Source of the DNA: CAZUGA01 sp964619885
GTDB lineage: Bacteria > Pseudomonadota > Gammaproteobacteria > Methylococcales > UBA1147
Length of the DNA stretch: 64,000 nucleotides
Direction of reading: 5' to 3'
Assembly: GCA_964619885.1 (NCBI GenBank)
Contig: CAZUGA010000002.1
Location: 62,001 to 126,000 of the forward strand
A program made the translations under genes and the position numbers. The notes under the pieces were generated by a model. It worked only from the letters and a program-made list of their open reading frames with translations, was not told where the DNA came from and made no database searches. Shown one piece after another: positions 19,062-28,452 of the stretch (positions within the stretch are counted from its first letter, which is position 1; every line of letters begins with the position of its first letter).

Positions 19062-19449
19062 TATTTGTTTATCTAATAACAGTTTTAGTCGGGTCTATAA
19101 CTTGTCCAATGAAGACAAGGTATATTTCTAACCCTTCCATCTTTGGTTTGCGACGTTAATTTGTTCATACGAAAGGATTAATGTTACGCGAAAATCTTCA
19201 GAATCCCTATTCTTAGTTTGGGCAATTCGCCCCGTATTGTTAAGCCTCATTTTTGCGGGTACCGAAGAACACCCCGTCCCCTTCAGTTAAGATTTGACAT
19301 TGAGTTGATGCGGGATAAATTCGTGTAAACGGACTCATCTTTAACGACCTTGGAAATTCGAGTGAGTATTTGGGTTTTTTGTTGAGTTAGCCTAACCGCC
19401 AGCGTCGAAAACCCGACGACTAATTAATGATTTGAGGAACGATACTGCG
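19062..19449. other. Intergenic region, 388 bp, nothing recognised
   Basis: No reading frame with coding character, no RNA gene and no hairpin followed by a T-run was found between the patatin gene and the hypothetical gene at 19450. Confidence 0.5.
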
Positions 19450-19896
19450 ATGGAGTATTTCAAAGTAATGCAATTTTTGAAGACTAGCAAAAGCTTAAAA
19501 ATTGTTGCCTATTTAGTACTGATTTATTTTGTTGGAGGCTATATTTCCAGCGGAATCGGTAGCAACCCGTTTCTTGAATTTAGTAATGGGCAGATCTCCG
19601 ACATTAGTCCCAACAAAGAACCAAGCGATCCAATTACCGGATTAGCCTATAGCGTCTGCAAAGATCGCATATTGAGTGATTTGGCTACGACCGAAGCACA
19701 CGAATTTTCAACCGATACCTACGATGTATGGGATTTAACCGGAGGCCGATATTTGATTCGGTCGGTTATTTATACGGCGAGCGACGGCAATACTCCGGTC
19801 AGGCGAAGTTATGCGTGCAGAATACAGAGTCTAGGTAGTGATACTGATGATCCAAGCAACTGGGATATACAGAGCATAGACGTGCAGTCCGCTTGA
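19450..19896 (+). CDS. Hypothetical single-membrane-helix protein
   Basis: A 148-residue protein not recognised as any family. It has one hydrophobic helix near residues 18-40 (IVAYLVLIYFVGGYISSGIG), then a soluble, acidic domain with two cysteines that could face the periplasm. ATG 19450 is preferred, with GAGGA eleven bases upstream; a TTG at 19432 is the alternative. It is about 100 bp upstream of the DUF2141 gene and the carotenoid operon and on the same strand, so it could share regulation, but no link is proven. Confidence 0.65.
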   Translation: MEYFKVMQFLKTSKSLKIVAYLVLIYFVGGYISSGIGSNPFLEFSNGQISDISPNKEPSDPITGLAYSVCKDRILSDLATTEAHEFSTDTYDVWDLTGGRYLIRSVIYTASDGNTPVRRSYACRIQSLGSDTDDPSNWDIQSIDVQSA

Positions 19897-20000
19897 TCCT
19901 TCTGCGCAATTGGCTTCTTGGTTGTTTGCTGAGGGCGAAGATAGGTCCAGAAGCTTAGATTATAAGATTCAGTGTTAATAACAACTATATAGCTGGGCGC

Positions 20001-20519
20001 ATGATCAATAGTAATGTTTTGCTAAATACTGGGGTTTTCCGTTTGCTAAGGAAGGTGCCTTTGCAGCGTAAATATGAGCATTATGGTAGAAAACGGGTAC
20101 CACTAAGATGTTTAACCGTATTTCTGGTAATGCTATGTGGGTGGCGAAGCGCGCGTGCGACTGAACTTGTCGTTGAAATTTTTGATATAAGAATCGAACA
20201 AGGGGTGTTGCGTATCGCGGTCTGCAATACGCGGGAAGCGTTTGAATTACGAGATTGTACAACATCTATATTAGTCGAGCCGAAAATCCCGAGTGTTCTA
20301 GTTAGGTTTTCGGATTTGTCAAAATCTTCCTACGCCATATTGATCCATCAAGACTTGAATGAAAACGGTCTGTTGGATAAATCCTTAATAGGTATTCCGC
20401 AAGAGCCGATCGGCTTTAGCAACGATCCTGAGATCATGTTTGGTCCGCCGGATTTTAGCGATGCCTTGGTTACCCTAACGGGGAATAGAAAAATATCTAT
20501 TAAATTACACAATGAATGA
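20001..20519 (+). CDS. DUF2141 exported protein, carotenoid-cluster associated
   Basis: The mature part carries the DUF2141 pattern: a beta-rich N-terminal segment (ELVVEIFDIRIEQGVLRIAV), the HQDLNENGLLDKSLIGIPQEP block and GFSNDP. A hydrophobic stretch ending SARA (about residues 38-52) looks like a signal peptide. The 35-residue charged leader before it is unusually long, so the true start may be internal, for example a GTG codon before PLQRK. The gene ends 60 bp before the first desaturase. From memory, DUF2141 genes recur beside carotenoid genes, possibly for pigment binding or transport, but the function is unproven. Confidence 0.75.
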   Translation: MINSNVLLNTGVFRLLRKVPLQRKYEHYGRKRVPLRCLTVFLVMLCGWRSARATELVVEIFDIRIEQGVLRIAVCNTREAFELRDCTTSILVEPKIPSVLVRFSDLSKSSYAILIHQDLNENGLLDKSLIGIPQEPIGFSNDPEIMFGPPDFSDALVTLTGNRKISIKLHNE

Positions 20520-20579
20520 TCCACGCGGAAATTCGATAGCAATCGAACAGATTGAAGACTCGAGTACACTCACCGGGCT

Positions 20580-22115
20580 ATGACAACCAAAATTGCGATT
20601 ATGGGTGCTGGGCCGGGCGGATTGGCCGCAGCTATGCTAATGGCGTCGGACGGTTTCGATGTGGATGTTTACGAATCTGCGAATGCCGTAGGTGGACGCA
20701 CGTCTCAAATTCACCAAAATGGTTTTCGTTTTGATACCGGCCCAACTTTCTTTCTGTACCCGGCTGTACTGAAACAAATTTTTAGCCGCTGTGGGTTTTG
20801 TTTTGAAGACGAAGTGGAGTTGATTCGGCTTGATCCGCTTTATGAAATCATTTTTGAAAACAGCGATAGCATAAAGGTATACAAAGATTTGCAGCGTTTA
20901 CGCGCTGAGATATCGAGATTCTCAAAACATGATGCCGCTAATATTGAGCAATTCTTACGCGACAATGAACTAAAATTTGCACGCTTCTTGCCGGTGCTGC
21001 AGCGTCCTTTTTTGGGATGGTCCCAGTTGTTTTCCATGGATCTTCTAAAATCCTTGGGTTCACTCAGGCCGTTCTCCTCGGTCGATAAGGATCTTAGCAA
21101 ATTCTTCAGGAACGAAAAAATCCGGCTCGCTTTTTCATTTCAAAGTAAATATTTGGGCATGTCTCCGTTCAATTGCCCGAGCTTGTTTACGATTTTGGCC
21201 TATATGGAACACGAATACGGCGTTTATCATCCGATTGGCGGATGTCATAGGATTATTAGTACTATGGCACGGCTGGCTCGCCGGATGGGGGTCAGGATTC
21301 ACTTGAACGATGCGGTTAAGAATATAAATTTTGCCGGACGGCGTTTTCAAAGTCTGAATACTCAAAGCGGCCGAAAAACTGCTGATGCGCTAATTGTTAA
21401 TGCAGACTTTGCGCATTTTGTAAGTCGTTATGTACCGCAGAAATTATTGTCGCATTGGAATCACGCAAAGCTTAAGAAGAAACAATTTTCTTGTTCAACT
21501 TTTATGATGTATCTGGGCATAAAAGGAAACTATCCTCAGCTTGAACATCACAGTATTCTGTTATCGGAAGACTACAAGGCAAATCTGGCTGACATAGAAG
21601 CGGGCGGCGAGCCGCCAAAATCGCCGTCGTTGTATGTGCAGAACGCGTGTAGGACGGATCCGAAGTTGGCGCCTGAGGGTTGTTCGACTTTGTATGTGTT
21701 GGTACCGGTTGCTAACCAAGTCAATGCGGTGGATTGGACGAAACACCGAATGAGCTATCGGAATATGGTGATCAAGCGGTTGGGCTTACTGGGGATAGAG
21801 GATCTGGAGCGACGCATTGTATTCGAGAAGATTGTTACGCCGCAGGATTGGCTTGAGCAGCACGCAATATATCAAGGTGCGACTTTCAACTTGGCTCATT
21901 CGATGGATCAAATGTTACATAGACGTCCGCAGAATCGGTTTTCTGAATTAGAAGGAGTTTATTTGGTGGGCGGCGGCACCCATCCGGGCAGCGGACTTCC
22001 GGTTATTTTTGAGGGCGCCAGAATTACTGCCGATCTGGTTCGTAGCGATTACGCAAGTGACCGGGTTAAATCATCCGGATTAGCCAAGACTGTGGCTAAG
22101 GAAGCGGTCGGCTAG
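20580..22115 (+). CDS. CrtI-type FAD-dependent carotenoid desaturase/oxidase (first copy)
   Basis: A 511-residue flavoprotein of the phytoene/diapophytoene desaturase family. The N-terminal dinucleotide site reads IMGAGPGGLAAAMLMASDG, followed by VGGRTSQ and FDTGPTFF. The C-terminal family signature is YLVGGGTHPGSGLPVIFEGA. Length is normal. Together with the next gene it forms the paired desaturases typical of C30 carotenoid clusters (CrtN and CrtP/CrtNb), in which one desaturates 4,4'-diapophytoene and the other oxidises terminal methyl groups. Which copy does which cannot be decided here. The gap to the second copy is 18 bp, so they are one operon. Confidence 0.9.
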   Translation: MTTKIAIMGAGPGGLAAAMLMASDGFDVDVYESANAVGGRTSQIHQNGFRFDTGPTFFLYPAVLKQIFSRCGFCFEDEVELIRLDPLYEIIFENSDSIKVYKDLQRLRAEISRFSKHDAANIEQFLRDNELKFARFLPVLQRPFLGWSQLFSMDLLKSLGSLRPFSSVDKDLSKFFRNEKIRLAFSFQSKYLGMSPFNCPSLFTILAYMEHEYGVYHPIGGCHRIISTMARLARRMGVRIHLNDAVKNINFAGRRFQSLNTQSGRKTADALIVNADFAHFVSRYVPQKLLSHWNHAKLKKKQFSCSTFMMYLGIKGNYPQLEHHSILLSEDYKANLADIEAGGEPPKSPSLYVQNACRTDPKLAPEGCSTLYVLVPVANQVNAVDWTKHRMSYRNMVIKRLGLLGIEDLERRIVFEKIVTPQDWLEQHAIYQGATFNLAHSMDQMLHRRPQNRFSELEGVYLVGGGTHPGSGLPVIFEGARITADLVRSDYASDRVKSSGLAKTVAKEAVG

Positions 22116-22133
22116 TTTTTTATAGAGAATAAT

Positions 22134-23675
22134 ATGTCAAATTGTCAGGAACAAGTCGGCATCATCGGAGCCGGTCTCGGTGGATTGGCCGCCGCGTGTA
22201 CCCTTGCAGCAAGGGGATATTCGGTAACCGTTTTTGATAAGAATGAATGGACTGGCGGTAAGGCGGCCGTTTTGAGTGAACACGGTTTTCGGTTTGATAT
22301 GGGGCCGACGATATTGACGATGCCGGAGGTGTTAAAGCGATTGTTCCTTGAAGCAGGCAAGGATATGGAACATTATTTGGACCTGACCCGTTTAGATCCG
22401 CAGTGGCGCTGCTTTTTTGGAGATGGCTCCAAGCTGGATTTAATCGAAGATATTTCTGATATGAGCAGAAATATTGAGTCTTTTTGCGGTTCAGGTTCCG
22501 ATAGTGACGGATATCAAAGATTCATGGCTCTCGCGCAACGCCTGCACGAAATATCCGAGCGATTTTTTTTCTGGAAACCGGTTGAGGATCTTCGCGACAC
22601 CTTCGATTTTAAAAAGAATTTGGATTTGAAAACCCTACGAGATGTATTGGCGTTACGCATGGGGCATTCGGTGGCTGGTACGATACGTTCGAACGTTCAG
22701 GATCGACGTCTCGCGCAGATGTTAGATCATTTCACCCAGTATGTCGGATCATCACCTTTTTTGTCTCCAGCTGTATTATGCTCTATCGCTCACATACAAA
22801 CCCAAGGCGGGGTTTGGTATCCGAGTGGTGGAACCAAGGCAGTGTCTCAAGCGTTAACACAATTGGCCAGGGAATTGGGTGTATCGTTTAGACCGGGTGA
22901 AAATATTCAGAAGATAAATACGATTTCCGATCGGGTTACTGGGATTAAGTCCGATAGCGGGATCCATAAATTTGATGCGGTGGTATCGAATATGGACTCT
23001 GTTAGAACTTACTGCGAGCTGCTAGATACCCCGAAAAAGACCATTGATAAGCTGCAAAAGCGCGAACCTGCGTGTTCCGGGGTCGTGTTGTATTTAGGCT
23101 TGAAACAAGGTTACGAACATTTACTGCACCATAATTTTATTTTTTCGGACGATCCAGAACAGGAGTTCGAAGCGATTTATCGTAACGGCGAGTTGGCTCC
23201 CGACCCAACCTGTTATGTCGCAGCGCCAGCTCGTACCGATAGCAGTGTCGCACCCCCGGGCGGTGAGGCTTTGTATGTATTGGTGCACACGCCATATTTA
23301 CGGGATCATCACGATTGGAGTGAAATGTTCCCGAAATATCGACGGACAATTTTACGCAAATTGGCCAAAACTGCGAAACTGGATGACTTAGAGTCGCGTA
23401 TCATCTATGAATCACGACTTACACCGGACATGATTCACCAGCGCTATAAGGTTCTGAATGGTGCGATTTACGGTTTGGCGAGTCACGGTAAATACATGGG
23501 TGCATTCAAGCCTGGAAATCGTAGCCGTAGTCTGGAAGGATTATATCTTTGTGGTGGTTCAGCGCATCCCGGACCAGGTATGCCAATGGCAATGATGTCG
23601 GGGTGGATTGCCGGAGATGCTTTGGATAAAGATTTTCAAAAACCCGATATGCGCAGCGCTCAAGTTTCTGCTTAA
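22134..23675 (+). CDS. CrtI-type FAD-dependent carotenoid desaturase/oxidase (second copy)
   Basis: A 513-residue paralogue of the preceding gene. It has VGIIGAGLGGLAAACTLAARG at the FAD site, GGKAAVL, FDMGPTILTMPEV and the C-terminal YLCGGSAHPGPGMPM signature. The two proteins are clearly diverged, which fits separate steps (desaturation versus terminal oxidation) rather than recent duplication. GAGAATA precedes ATG 22134. The acyltransferase follows after 20 bp. No squalene or diapophytoene synthase is in the window, so the C30 precursor must come from genes elsewhere. Confidence 0.9.
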   Translation: MSNCQEQVGIIGAGLGGLAAACTLAARGYSVTVFDKNEWTGGKAAVLSEHGFRFDMGPTILTMPEVLKRLFLEAGKDMEHYLDLTRLDPQWRCFFGDGSKLDLIEDISDMSRNIESFCGSGSDSDGYQRFMALAQRLHEISERFFFWKPVEDLRDTFDFKKNLDLKTLRDVLALRMGHSVAGTIRSNVQDRRLAQMLDHFTQYVGSSPFLSPAVLCSIAHIQTQGGVWYPSGGTKAVSQALTQLARELGVSFRPGENIQKINTISDRVTGIKSDSGIHKFDAVVSNMDSVRTYCELLDTPKKTIDKLQKREPACSGVVLYLGLKQGYEHLLHHNFIFSDDPEQEFEAIYRNGELAPDPTCYVAAPARTDSSVAPPGGEALYVLVHTPYLRDHHDWSEMFPKYRRTILRKLAKTAKLDDLESRIIYESRLTPDMIHQRYKVLNGAIYGLASHGKYMGAFKPGNRSRSLEGLYLCGGSAHPGPGMPMAMMSGWIAGDALDKDFQKPDMRSAQVSA

Positions 23676-23695
23676 AATATAAAAATATTCCGATA

Positions 23696-24505
23696 ATGCT
23701 TAAATCGGCTGACAAAATTTACACCAAGCGCTCTGCCGGGTTTACCCGGTTTTTTGCTACCTATTCTCAGTGGCTTTTGGCAAGAAATTTTCACGCGATT
23801 AGGAGTAATGTGACTAGCGAATTCTTTGTTTCTCTGAAAGGACCGGTGTTAATTTATAGTAATCATAGTTCCTGGTGGGATCCGCTGGTTTTTCTATTTG
23901 TGGCTAGACATATATTTCCCGGTTATGTTGGATTTGGACCAATGGATGCGATCGCGCTGCAGAAGTACTCGTTTATGCAACGCTTGGGTATTTTCGGCAT
24001 AGAGTCGGGAACTTTGTCCGGCGCACGGCGTTTTTTGCATGTCTGTGAAAATTTGCTGGCGCGCCCTCAGGTTATGCTTTGGGTGACCGCTCAGGGGCGG
24101 TTTGCCGACCCCCGTAGAAGACCTTTGGTCTTGCAGCCAGGCATAGCGCATCTTGCAAAACGGTCGCCTGGTTTAACGATGATTCCGCTAGCCATAGAGT
24201 ATCCTTTTTGGGTGGAGCGCTGTCCGGAAATTGTTGTTCAATTTGGCGAGCCAATGCTGGCTGAGGAATGCACAGATATGACGGTTAGTGACCTACTTAT
24301 GCGGCAGACGACTAAATTGAGCATGACTATGGATCAATTGGCTGAGAACGTGATCACTCAAAATCCCGAATCGTTCAATACGCTGCTTTGCGGGAGTGAG
24401 GGTGTTGGCGGTGCATTTGATGCGTTCAAACAGTTTAAGGCGAGCTTAACCGGACAAAGTTATACAAAGGCGCATGGTGACGTTGTTCATGATTCAGATA
24501 ATTAG
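23696..24505 (+). CDS. Lysophospholipid-acyltransferase-family protein (carotenoid acylation candidate)
   Basis: A 269-residue membrane-associated acyltransferase with the catalytic HX4D motif in NHSSWWDP near residue 63. A QGRFADPRRRP block is the likely glycerol-phosphate-loop equivalent. The position between a CrtI pair and a glycosyltransferase mirrors the CrtO-type acylation step of staphyloxanthin-like pigments, so attachment of a fatty acid to a glycosylated carotenoid is the best inference. A general lysophospholipid acyltransferase role is the alternative. Its 3' end overlaps the next gene by about 17-32 bp, showing tight coupling. Confidence 0.85.
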   Translation: MLKSADKIYTKRSAGFTRFFATYSQWLLARNFHAIRSNVTSEFFVSLKGPVLIYSNHSSWWDPLVFLFVARHIFPGYVGFGPMDAIALQKYSFMQRLGIFGIESGTLSGARRFLHVCENLLARPQVMLWVTAQGRFADPRRRPLVLQPGIAHLAKRSPGLTMIPLAIEYPFWVERCPEIVVQFGEPMLAEECTDMTVSDLLMRQTTKLSMTMDQLAENVITQNPESFNTLLCGSEGVGGAFDAFKQFKASLTGQSYTKAHGDVVHDSDN

Positions 24506-25625
24506 CTATACCGGGTTGGCCTTATCAGCGATTTCGGCATTGCTTATCGTTACGAATCTATTTTTGTTTAGGAGATTACCGGATTTACCGGGCAATTACG
24601 GACCCGCTATTTCTGTATTGATTCCGGCCCGCGACGAAGCTGCAAATATCGCCGCGGTCGTCCATTCTGTGCTCGCAAGCGAAGACGCAGATTTTGAAGT
24701 GCTCGTGATGGATGACGGGTCGCAGGATGCCACCGCGGAGATCGTTACAAAAATTGCGGAAAAGAATCGGCGGGTAAAATTATTGCACGCGCCCAAGCTC
24801 GAAACGGGGTGGGTGGGGAAGCCCCATTGTTGCTACCAATTATCGCGCCACGCTCGATTTCCGGTGTTGTTATTCATCGACGCCGACGTTCGTTTGCGAA
24901 AAGACGCGTTGAGACGTGTATCGGCAAGCATGAAGAATAACAAGTACAAATTACTTAGTGGGTTCCCAAAACAAGTCACCGTTTCATTTGCGGAAAAACT
25001 TATTATTCCGCTGATCCACTTCTTGTTGTTGGGCTATTTACCCATTTTGGCCATGCGAAAAAGCGGATGGGCCGCATTTGCCGCCGGGTGTGGTCAGTTT
25101 ATTGCGGTGGATAGAAAGGCCTATCAGGCCGTTGGTGGGCATCGTATGATCCCGGAAAGTATGCACGATGGTTTAACATTACCCCATGTATTTAGGCGAA
25201 AGAATTATGTTACCGACATATTTGATGCCGGTGATATTGCAGAATGTCGCATGTACGATTCCCTGAATAGTGTCTGGTTAGGCTTTAAGAAAAATGCAAC
25301 AGAAGGTATGGCCAAGGTGTTGGCCCTGCCGGTTTGGACGATATTGTTGGCTGGTGGGCATCTGGCGGCTTTTATAGCGTTGCCGTGGCTTTTAATCAAG
25401 GGCACGGATCATTCCGAAATATTGCTTTGCTTGGCTATCGCCTGTGCCCTGTCGATTTTCCAGCGTGGACTGTTGGTTTTGAGATTTAGTCAATCTTGGC
25501 TTGGTGCGTTAATGCATCCTTTGGGGGTTGCTTTTGTGCTGATGATTCAATGGTCCGCATTGTTCGGTAAAGCTCTGGGTAAACCCAGTGGGTGGCGTGG
25601 CCGTAGCTATGTCAGTGGCGCATAG
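24474..25625 (+). CDS. Family-2 glycosyltransferase (CrtQ-like)
   Basis: A membrane-bound GT-A enzyme (383 aa, or 378 if ATG 24489 is used). The nucleotide-sugar site reads LIPARDEAANI, then VMDDGSQDAT, and the metal-binding DxD is in FIDADVRL. Several hydrophobic helices lie in the C-terminal third (about residues 175-200 and 280-370). By position it matches CrtQ-like glycosyltransferases that glucosylate diaponeurosporenoic acid, giving a complete CrtN/CrtP/CrtO/CrtQ-like set. It overlaps the acyltransferase gene and closes the operon. No terminator is evident downstream. Confidence 0.87.
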   Translation: MVTLFMIQIISYTGLALSAISALLIVTNLFLFRRLPDLPGNYGPAISVLIPARDEAANIAAVVHSVLASEDADFEVLVMDDGSQDATAEIVTKIAEKNRRVKLLHAPKLETGWVGKPHCCYQLSRHARFPVLLFIDADVRLRKDALRRVSASMKNNKYKLLSGFPKQVTVSFAEKLIIPLIHFLLLGYLPILAMRKSGWAAFAAGCGQFIAVDRKAYQAVGGHRMIPESMHDGLTLPHVFRRKNYVTDIFDAGDIAECRMYDSLNSVWLGFKKNATEGMAKVLALPVWTILLAGGHLAAFIALPWLLIKGTDHSEILLCLAIACALSIFQRGLLVLRFSQSWLGALMHPLGVAFVLMIQWSALFGKALGKPSGWRGRSYVSGA

Positions 25626-25729
25626 TGTTGATGATTGATAAAACATTCAATAGGACTATAAATGAACGATACAATCAAGATATTTTTTAACTTGCTTCTT
25701 AAAGTAGCGAACTAGAGAATTTTTCGTGA

Positions 25730-26542
25730 TTACCACTGATTTGGATCGGGAAACGCGTAGCTAAAATTGATGCTGTGGCAAATTTTATTACTATCAACTT
25801 GCTTAAAATGTTCTTCGGAGGACTTGAAATGGGGTTTTTCCAAGCCCAATTTGTCTGCGGCGTCGGTATAAAGCTGCGCCTTGGTTGGGTGTATTGGCGC
25901 ACAAGCGTTGAAGATTTCTTGCCAAGGCTCATATTCAATTAGCCCAACCAAGATCGAGACAGCGTCTTGTTGATGGATCAAGTTAACTGGATTTGTGCCG
26001 CCGCTTAGATTTTTTCTGCCCGCCAACAAACGTCCCGGTTCGCGGCCAGGTCCGCAGAGCCCGGCAAATCTGACTACGATGCTTTTTATGTTAGGATTTT
26101 CAACAACGACAAGTTCGGCTGCTCTGACGAGCTTACGTGGATTATCCGAGTCAGGAATGAGTTCAGTTTCGTCGACCCGCCGATTGATCAATGGGTAAAC
26201 GGACGTAGAACTGGCAAAAATGATTTTGTTGACACCATATAATTCCAGCCCGGTTACAAGGTGTTCGATTTGTTTGGGATAGTTAGTTTGTCCCTGTCTT
26301 GAACGCGGAGGAATAAGGATAACCGCAATATCAGAATTTTCGATTTGGGATAAGTTCGGCGCATCTAACTCTGGTTTTAATGACAGAAGTATAGCCTTGA
26401 TGTTACGGGACAATAATTCTTCGACGCCGGTTTCGGTAGATCGAGTTGCGATAATTGGGATGTCTTTGCTAAATAGCCTGGCCGCTAGGGCTAATCCAAG
26501 CCAACCGCAACCGACAATGACTATGGATTTTTTTACAGGCAC
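25730..26542 (-). CDS. NAD(P)-binding SDR / YeeZ-like epimerase-family protein
   Basis: A 270-residue Rossmann protein starting with the dinucleotide motif IVGCGWLGLALAARL. The ASSTSVYP strand of extended SDRs is present, but the usual YxxxK catalytic pair is not visible (the region reads SDNPRKLVRAAE), as in YeeZ-type proteins. Enzymatic activity is therefore uncertain. It is convergent with the carotenoid operon and divergent from the GST gene. Proteins of this kind recur near light-regulated genes in other bacteria, but that link is only suggestive here. Confidence 0.82.
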   Translation of the reverse strand: MPVKKSIVIVGCGWLGLALAARLFSKDIPIIATRSTETGVEELLSRNIKAILLSLKPELDAPNLSQIENSDIAVILIPPRSRQGQTNYPKQIEHLVTGLELYGVNKIIFASSTSVYPLINRRVDETELIPDSDNPRKLVRAAELVVVENPNIKSIVVRFAGLCGPGREPGRLLAGRKNLSGGTNPVNLIHQQDAVSILVGLIEYEPWQEIFNACAPIHPTKAQLYTDAADKLGLEKPHFKSSEEHFKQVDSNKICHSINFSYAFPDPNQW

Positions 26543-26709
26543 TAGATTTCAATTAATTAGTAATAGGATCTAACGGTACAACATTGGGACAATCGAAAAA
26601 ATAATGAGCATGTTTTAATAATGTACGTTTTGCCTTACTCTCAGTTGTGTACCGCTACGCTATTATCCATATCTTATCGATTGGAAAATGCCTGGGCACA
26701 ATCTCCTAA

Positions 26710-27486
26710 ATGTTTAGATTGGTAATGATACTTTATCAATTCCCCATATCCTATTATTGCGAAAAAGTACGTTGGGGGCTCGAATATAAACGTATAGATT
26801 ACCAATCAATTAATGTTATGCCAGGTCTTCACAGATTGGCTATCAAGCGTAAGGCACCTAATTGCACCCAGCCCATTACGGTCCCGGTTTTATTAGATGG
26901 AGATGTTTCTGTGCAAGGTTCGGATTCCATTCTGGATTATTTGGATCAGTCTTGCGGCCAACCCTTAATTGGTTTTGATGTTCCCGAACTTGTCGAGAAA
27001 GCGCGTGTCGTTGAAAAATTTTTAGATGAGGAAGTAGGCGTTCCGTTAAGAGCTATCCTGTATAGCACGCTACTTGATCACCGCCAGGAATTATTTGCTA
27101 TCTGGAATCACAATGATTCTTGGTTTTCGAGAATGTATTTGAGCTTGGCTGCACCCGGATTAAAATCTTTGATTAGACGAATGTACAAAACCGATGCGAA
27201 CAGTATCGTCGAACACAAAAAGCTGTTTTGCGATTCGCTAGATCAATTGGATAGCTTGTATAGTCATAGGGCGTTTTTGGTCGGGGATCGTTTTAGTCGT
27301 GTTGATTTAAGCTTTGCAGCTTTTCTGGCACCGTTGGCTTTTCCCGCAGAACACCCATTTCCATGGCCTATAGCAATGCCCGAGAGTTTTTGCGAGTTTT
27401 GCCAGGAGCATTTGAATCGCTTGTGCCTGACAAGAGTTGCAGAATTATACCGAGACTATCGGCATCATGGCGTTTCGGTCGAGTAA
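26710..27486 (+). CDS. Glutathione S-transferase family protein
   Basis: A protein of about 253-258 residues with an N-terminal thioredoxin-fold GST domain (LYQFPISYYCEKVRWGLEYK, then ITVPVLLDGD and the glutathione-binding VQGSDSILDYLD), and a helical C-terminal domain ending with GDRFSRVDLSFAAFLAP. ATG 26725 (MILYQF) fits the family start better than ATG 26710. It may detoxify reactive or lipid-peroxide products. Its place between a carotenoid operon and a light-sensor gene would fit photo-oxidative defence, as inference only. Confidence 0.87.
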   Translation: MFRLVMILYQFPISYYCEKVRWGLEYKRIDYQSINVMPGLHRLAIKRKAPNCTQPITVPVLLDGDVSVQGSDSILDYLDQSCGQPLIGFDVPELVEKARVVEKFLDEEVGVPLRAILYSTLLDHRQELFAIWNHNDSWFSRMYLSLAAPGLKSLIRRMYKTDANSIVEHKKLFCDSLDQLDSLYSHRAFLVGDRFSRVDLSFAAFLAPLAFPAEHPFPWPIAMPESFCEFCQEHLNRLCLTRVAELYRDYRHHGVSVE

Positions 27487-27561
27487 CAACGACGGACAAA
27501 TATCGCCATTGAAAACTAGATAAGTTTAGTAGGATAAAAATAGCTGCTATTTGAAATATTT

Positions 27562-28452
27562 TTACTTGATATCTAATAAATTCAATCGTTGGTAAAACTC
27601 ATCTAGGCTAGGAAGGATATGGCAATTCGTAGGTAGATTCTGGTCATTCAACTGAGTAGACGCCTCTCCACCGATCCAGATTTCGGTTTCCTGCGGTATC
27701 TGGTCTGATAAACGGTAAAGTTCTTGTATTGTTTTCTGGTCCACCGGTTGGCGTACAATGCTGAGCACAATAACCGCCGGTTTTATAAATGATGCTGCAT
27801 GTATTAATTCGCGTCCTGGAAGATCGGGGCCAAAATAATAGCAACGCATGCGCTGTCCTGCCGCCAATAGGGCGCACATCAAAATGCCGAATTCGTGCTT
27901 TTCCGCGCTCAGTGTACAAAAAAATATTTTGGCACCGGACGATTGCTTCTGATAGGTATGGATGAGTGACAGAATATGTCTTTTTATGCTGGAGGAAAGT
28001 AAGTGTTCTTGGGCAACCGTCAAATGACCGCTGTGCCATAATTGCCCGATTTCTTTAAGCGTAGGCCCGAATACTTCGCGGACCAATGCGAGCGGGGATA
28101 GACCCGTTGTTGCCAACGCCAATATTTCTTCGCAAGCATCAATGTTATAGGAATTTATCTCATCAACCAGGCGCTCTATAAGATCGGAAATTCTCAGCTG
28201 TGCAGAATTGTTAGAATCGTCTCTGATCAATGCCTCTAGTTTGTTGTTCGGCAATGTGGCAAGTTTTCCGATTGGATGACCCATATCGGAAGCGTTGCGT
28301 AGCAAGCGCAATCGGCCAATGTCAGAGGTGGTATAAGATCGGCGCCCATTTGCCTCTCTGAGCGGGGTTACCGCACCGTATCGACGCTCCCAGGCTCGCA
28401 GGGTGTCCGCTGTGATACCAGTGAGTTCGGAGACCGCTTTTACCGAATACAT
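27562..28452 (-). CDS. carH: CarH/LitR-type B12-dependent photoreceptor repressor (MerR family)
   Basis: A 296-residue regulator. Residues 1-70 form a MerR DNA-binding domain (VSELTGITADTLRAWERRYG; the wing carries RRSYTTSDIGRL). A four-helix and a Rossmann cobalamin-binding domain follow. The photoreceptor signature W-x9-EH is exact (W139, E149, H150), and the cobalamin site E-x-H-x-x-G is exact (E184, H186, G189). In known CarH proteins, adenosylcobalamin drives tetramer formation and repression in the dark, and light cleaves the Co-C bond and frees the DNA. AAGGAT lies eleven bases before ATG 28452. It is divergent from a sigma factor gene and near the carotenoid operon, so control of these genes by light is likely. 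Confidence 0.9.
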   Translation of the reverse strand: MYSVKAVSELTGITADTLRAWERRYGAVTPLREANGRRSYTTSDIGRLRLLRNASDMGHPIGKLATLPNNKLEALIRDDSNNSAQLRISDLIERLVDEINSYNIDACEEILALATTGLSPLALVREVFGPTLKEIGQLWHSGHLTVAQEHLLSSSIKRHILSLIHTYQKQSSGAKIFFCTLSAEKHEFGILMCALLAAGQRMRCYYFGPDLPGRELIHAASFIKPAVIVLSIVRQPVDQKTIQELYRLSDQIPQETEIWIGGEASTQLNDQNLPTNCHILPSLDEFYQRLNLLDIK

